Positions 14,430-14,516 of a stretch of 14,516 nt of DNA are shown here, one piece after another; the stretch's first letter is position 1, and the number at the start of each line of letters is the position of its first letter. This stretch comes from RUG11462 sp036308645 (lineage in GTDB: Bacteria; Bacillota; Clostridia; Oscillospirales; Acutalibacteraceae), in contig JAXJVH010000041.1 of the NCBI GenBank assembly GCA_036308645.1, positions 1 to 14,516 of the forward strand. The letters are read 5' to 3'. A model generated the notes under the pieces. The model searched no databases, was not told where the DNA came from, and saw only the letters and a list, made by a program, of their open reading frames with translations. The translations under genes were made by a program, and so were the position numbers.

Positions 14430-14516
14430 AGTCAAGCGCTCGAGAGAAGCGGGTGCGAAAAAGAGCCTGAAAAAGAGGCGAAAAAGTACCTTGAAAATTA
14501 AACAACGTATAGGGAC
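14430..14516 (+). ncRNA. Start of an rRNA operon leader (16S gene beyond the window)
   Basis: The untranslated stretch has small hairpins (CGCT 14437-14440 with AGCG 14448-14451; GCCT 14465-14468 with AGGC 14476-14479) and then ACCTTGAAAATTAAACAAC (14488-14506). That last motif resembles the CTTTGAAAACT-A-ACA sequence found just upstream of 16S and 23S genes in Firmicutes, where it belongs to the boxA-type antitermination/processing region. The mature 16S end is not reached. Confidence 0.65.

Noticed and set aside
14191..14505. Minus-strand frame of 104 residues rich in Phe/Ile
   Set aside because: It runs through the rRNA-type promoter and AT-rich spacer; composition is that of random AT-rich DNA.
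14401..14516. tRNA gene or protein-gene leader at the right edge
   Set aside because: No cloverleaf or start codon with a ribosome binding site; the CTTGAAAATTAAACAAC motif and A-tract promoter fit an rRNA leader better.

Overview
The window looks like a chromosomal stretch from a low-GC anaerobic Firmicute of the gut Clostridia type (Oscillospirales/Ruminococcaceae-like). The reasons are the AT-rich background, strong AGGAGG-type ribosome binding sites, TTGACA/TATAAT promoters with 17-nt spacers, GatCAB-dependent translation, a QueT transporter, and GC-rich double-hairpin repeats of the kind scattered through such genomes. Genus is not determinable from the sequence alone.

Layout. The left edge (1-448, minus) holds the N-terminal 149 residues of an ECF-like sigma factor with its own promoter. 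Positions 682-7336 (minus) form a compact array that reads, in transcription order, Wzy/O-antigen-ligase-like membrane protein, aspS, a DUF559 nuclease-like gene between two inverted double-hairpin repeats, gatC, gatA and gatB, closed by a terminator at 635-665. Upstream of it, also minus, are rpsO (9817-10080) and pnp (7377-9566), each with its own promoter; pnp runs into the membrane-protein gene after 40 nt. At 10293-10769 an XRE regulator (minus) diverges from a secreted PPC/FnIII-like protein (plus), with two similar 17-bp operator-like sites between them. A plus-strand block follows: a 17-codon leader ORF coupled to a CNNM/CBS-domain protein, then queT behind a structured leader that looks like a preQ1 riboswitch. 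A 58-residue minus-strand gene converges on queT. The right edge has a strong UP-element-like A-tract, a TTGACA-17-TATTAT promoter and a leader typical of an rRNA operon, whose 16S gene would lie beyond the window.

How it fits together. AspRS has non-discriminating-type residues in its anticodon-binding domain, so it probably makes Asp-tRNAAsn, which GatCAB in the same array would convert to Asn-tRNAAsn (and Glu-tRNAGln to Gln-tRNAGln). rpsO-pnp is the widespread ribosome/RNA-decay pair; both have structured leaders suggesting post-transcriptional autoregulation. queT and its leader serve queuosine-precursor salvage. The most interesting non-coding signals are the queT leader, the rpsO anti-Shine-Dalgarno switch, the paired XRE operators, the leader peptide before the CNNM/CBS gene, and the repeat-flanked DUF559 cassette inside the translation array.
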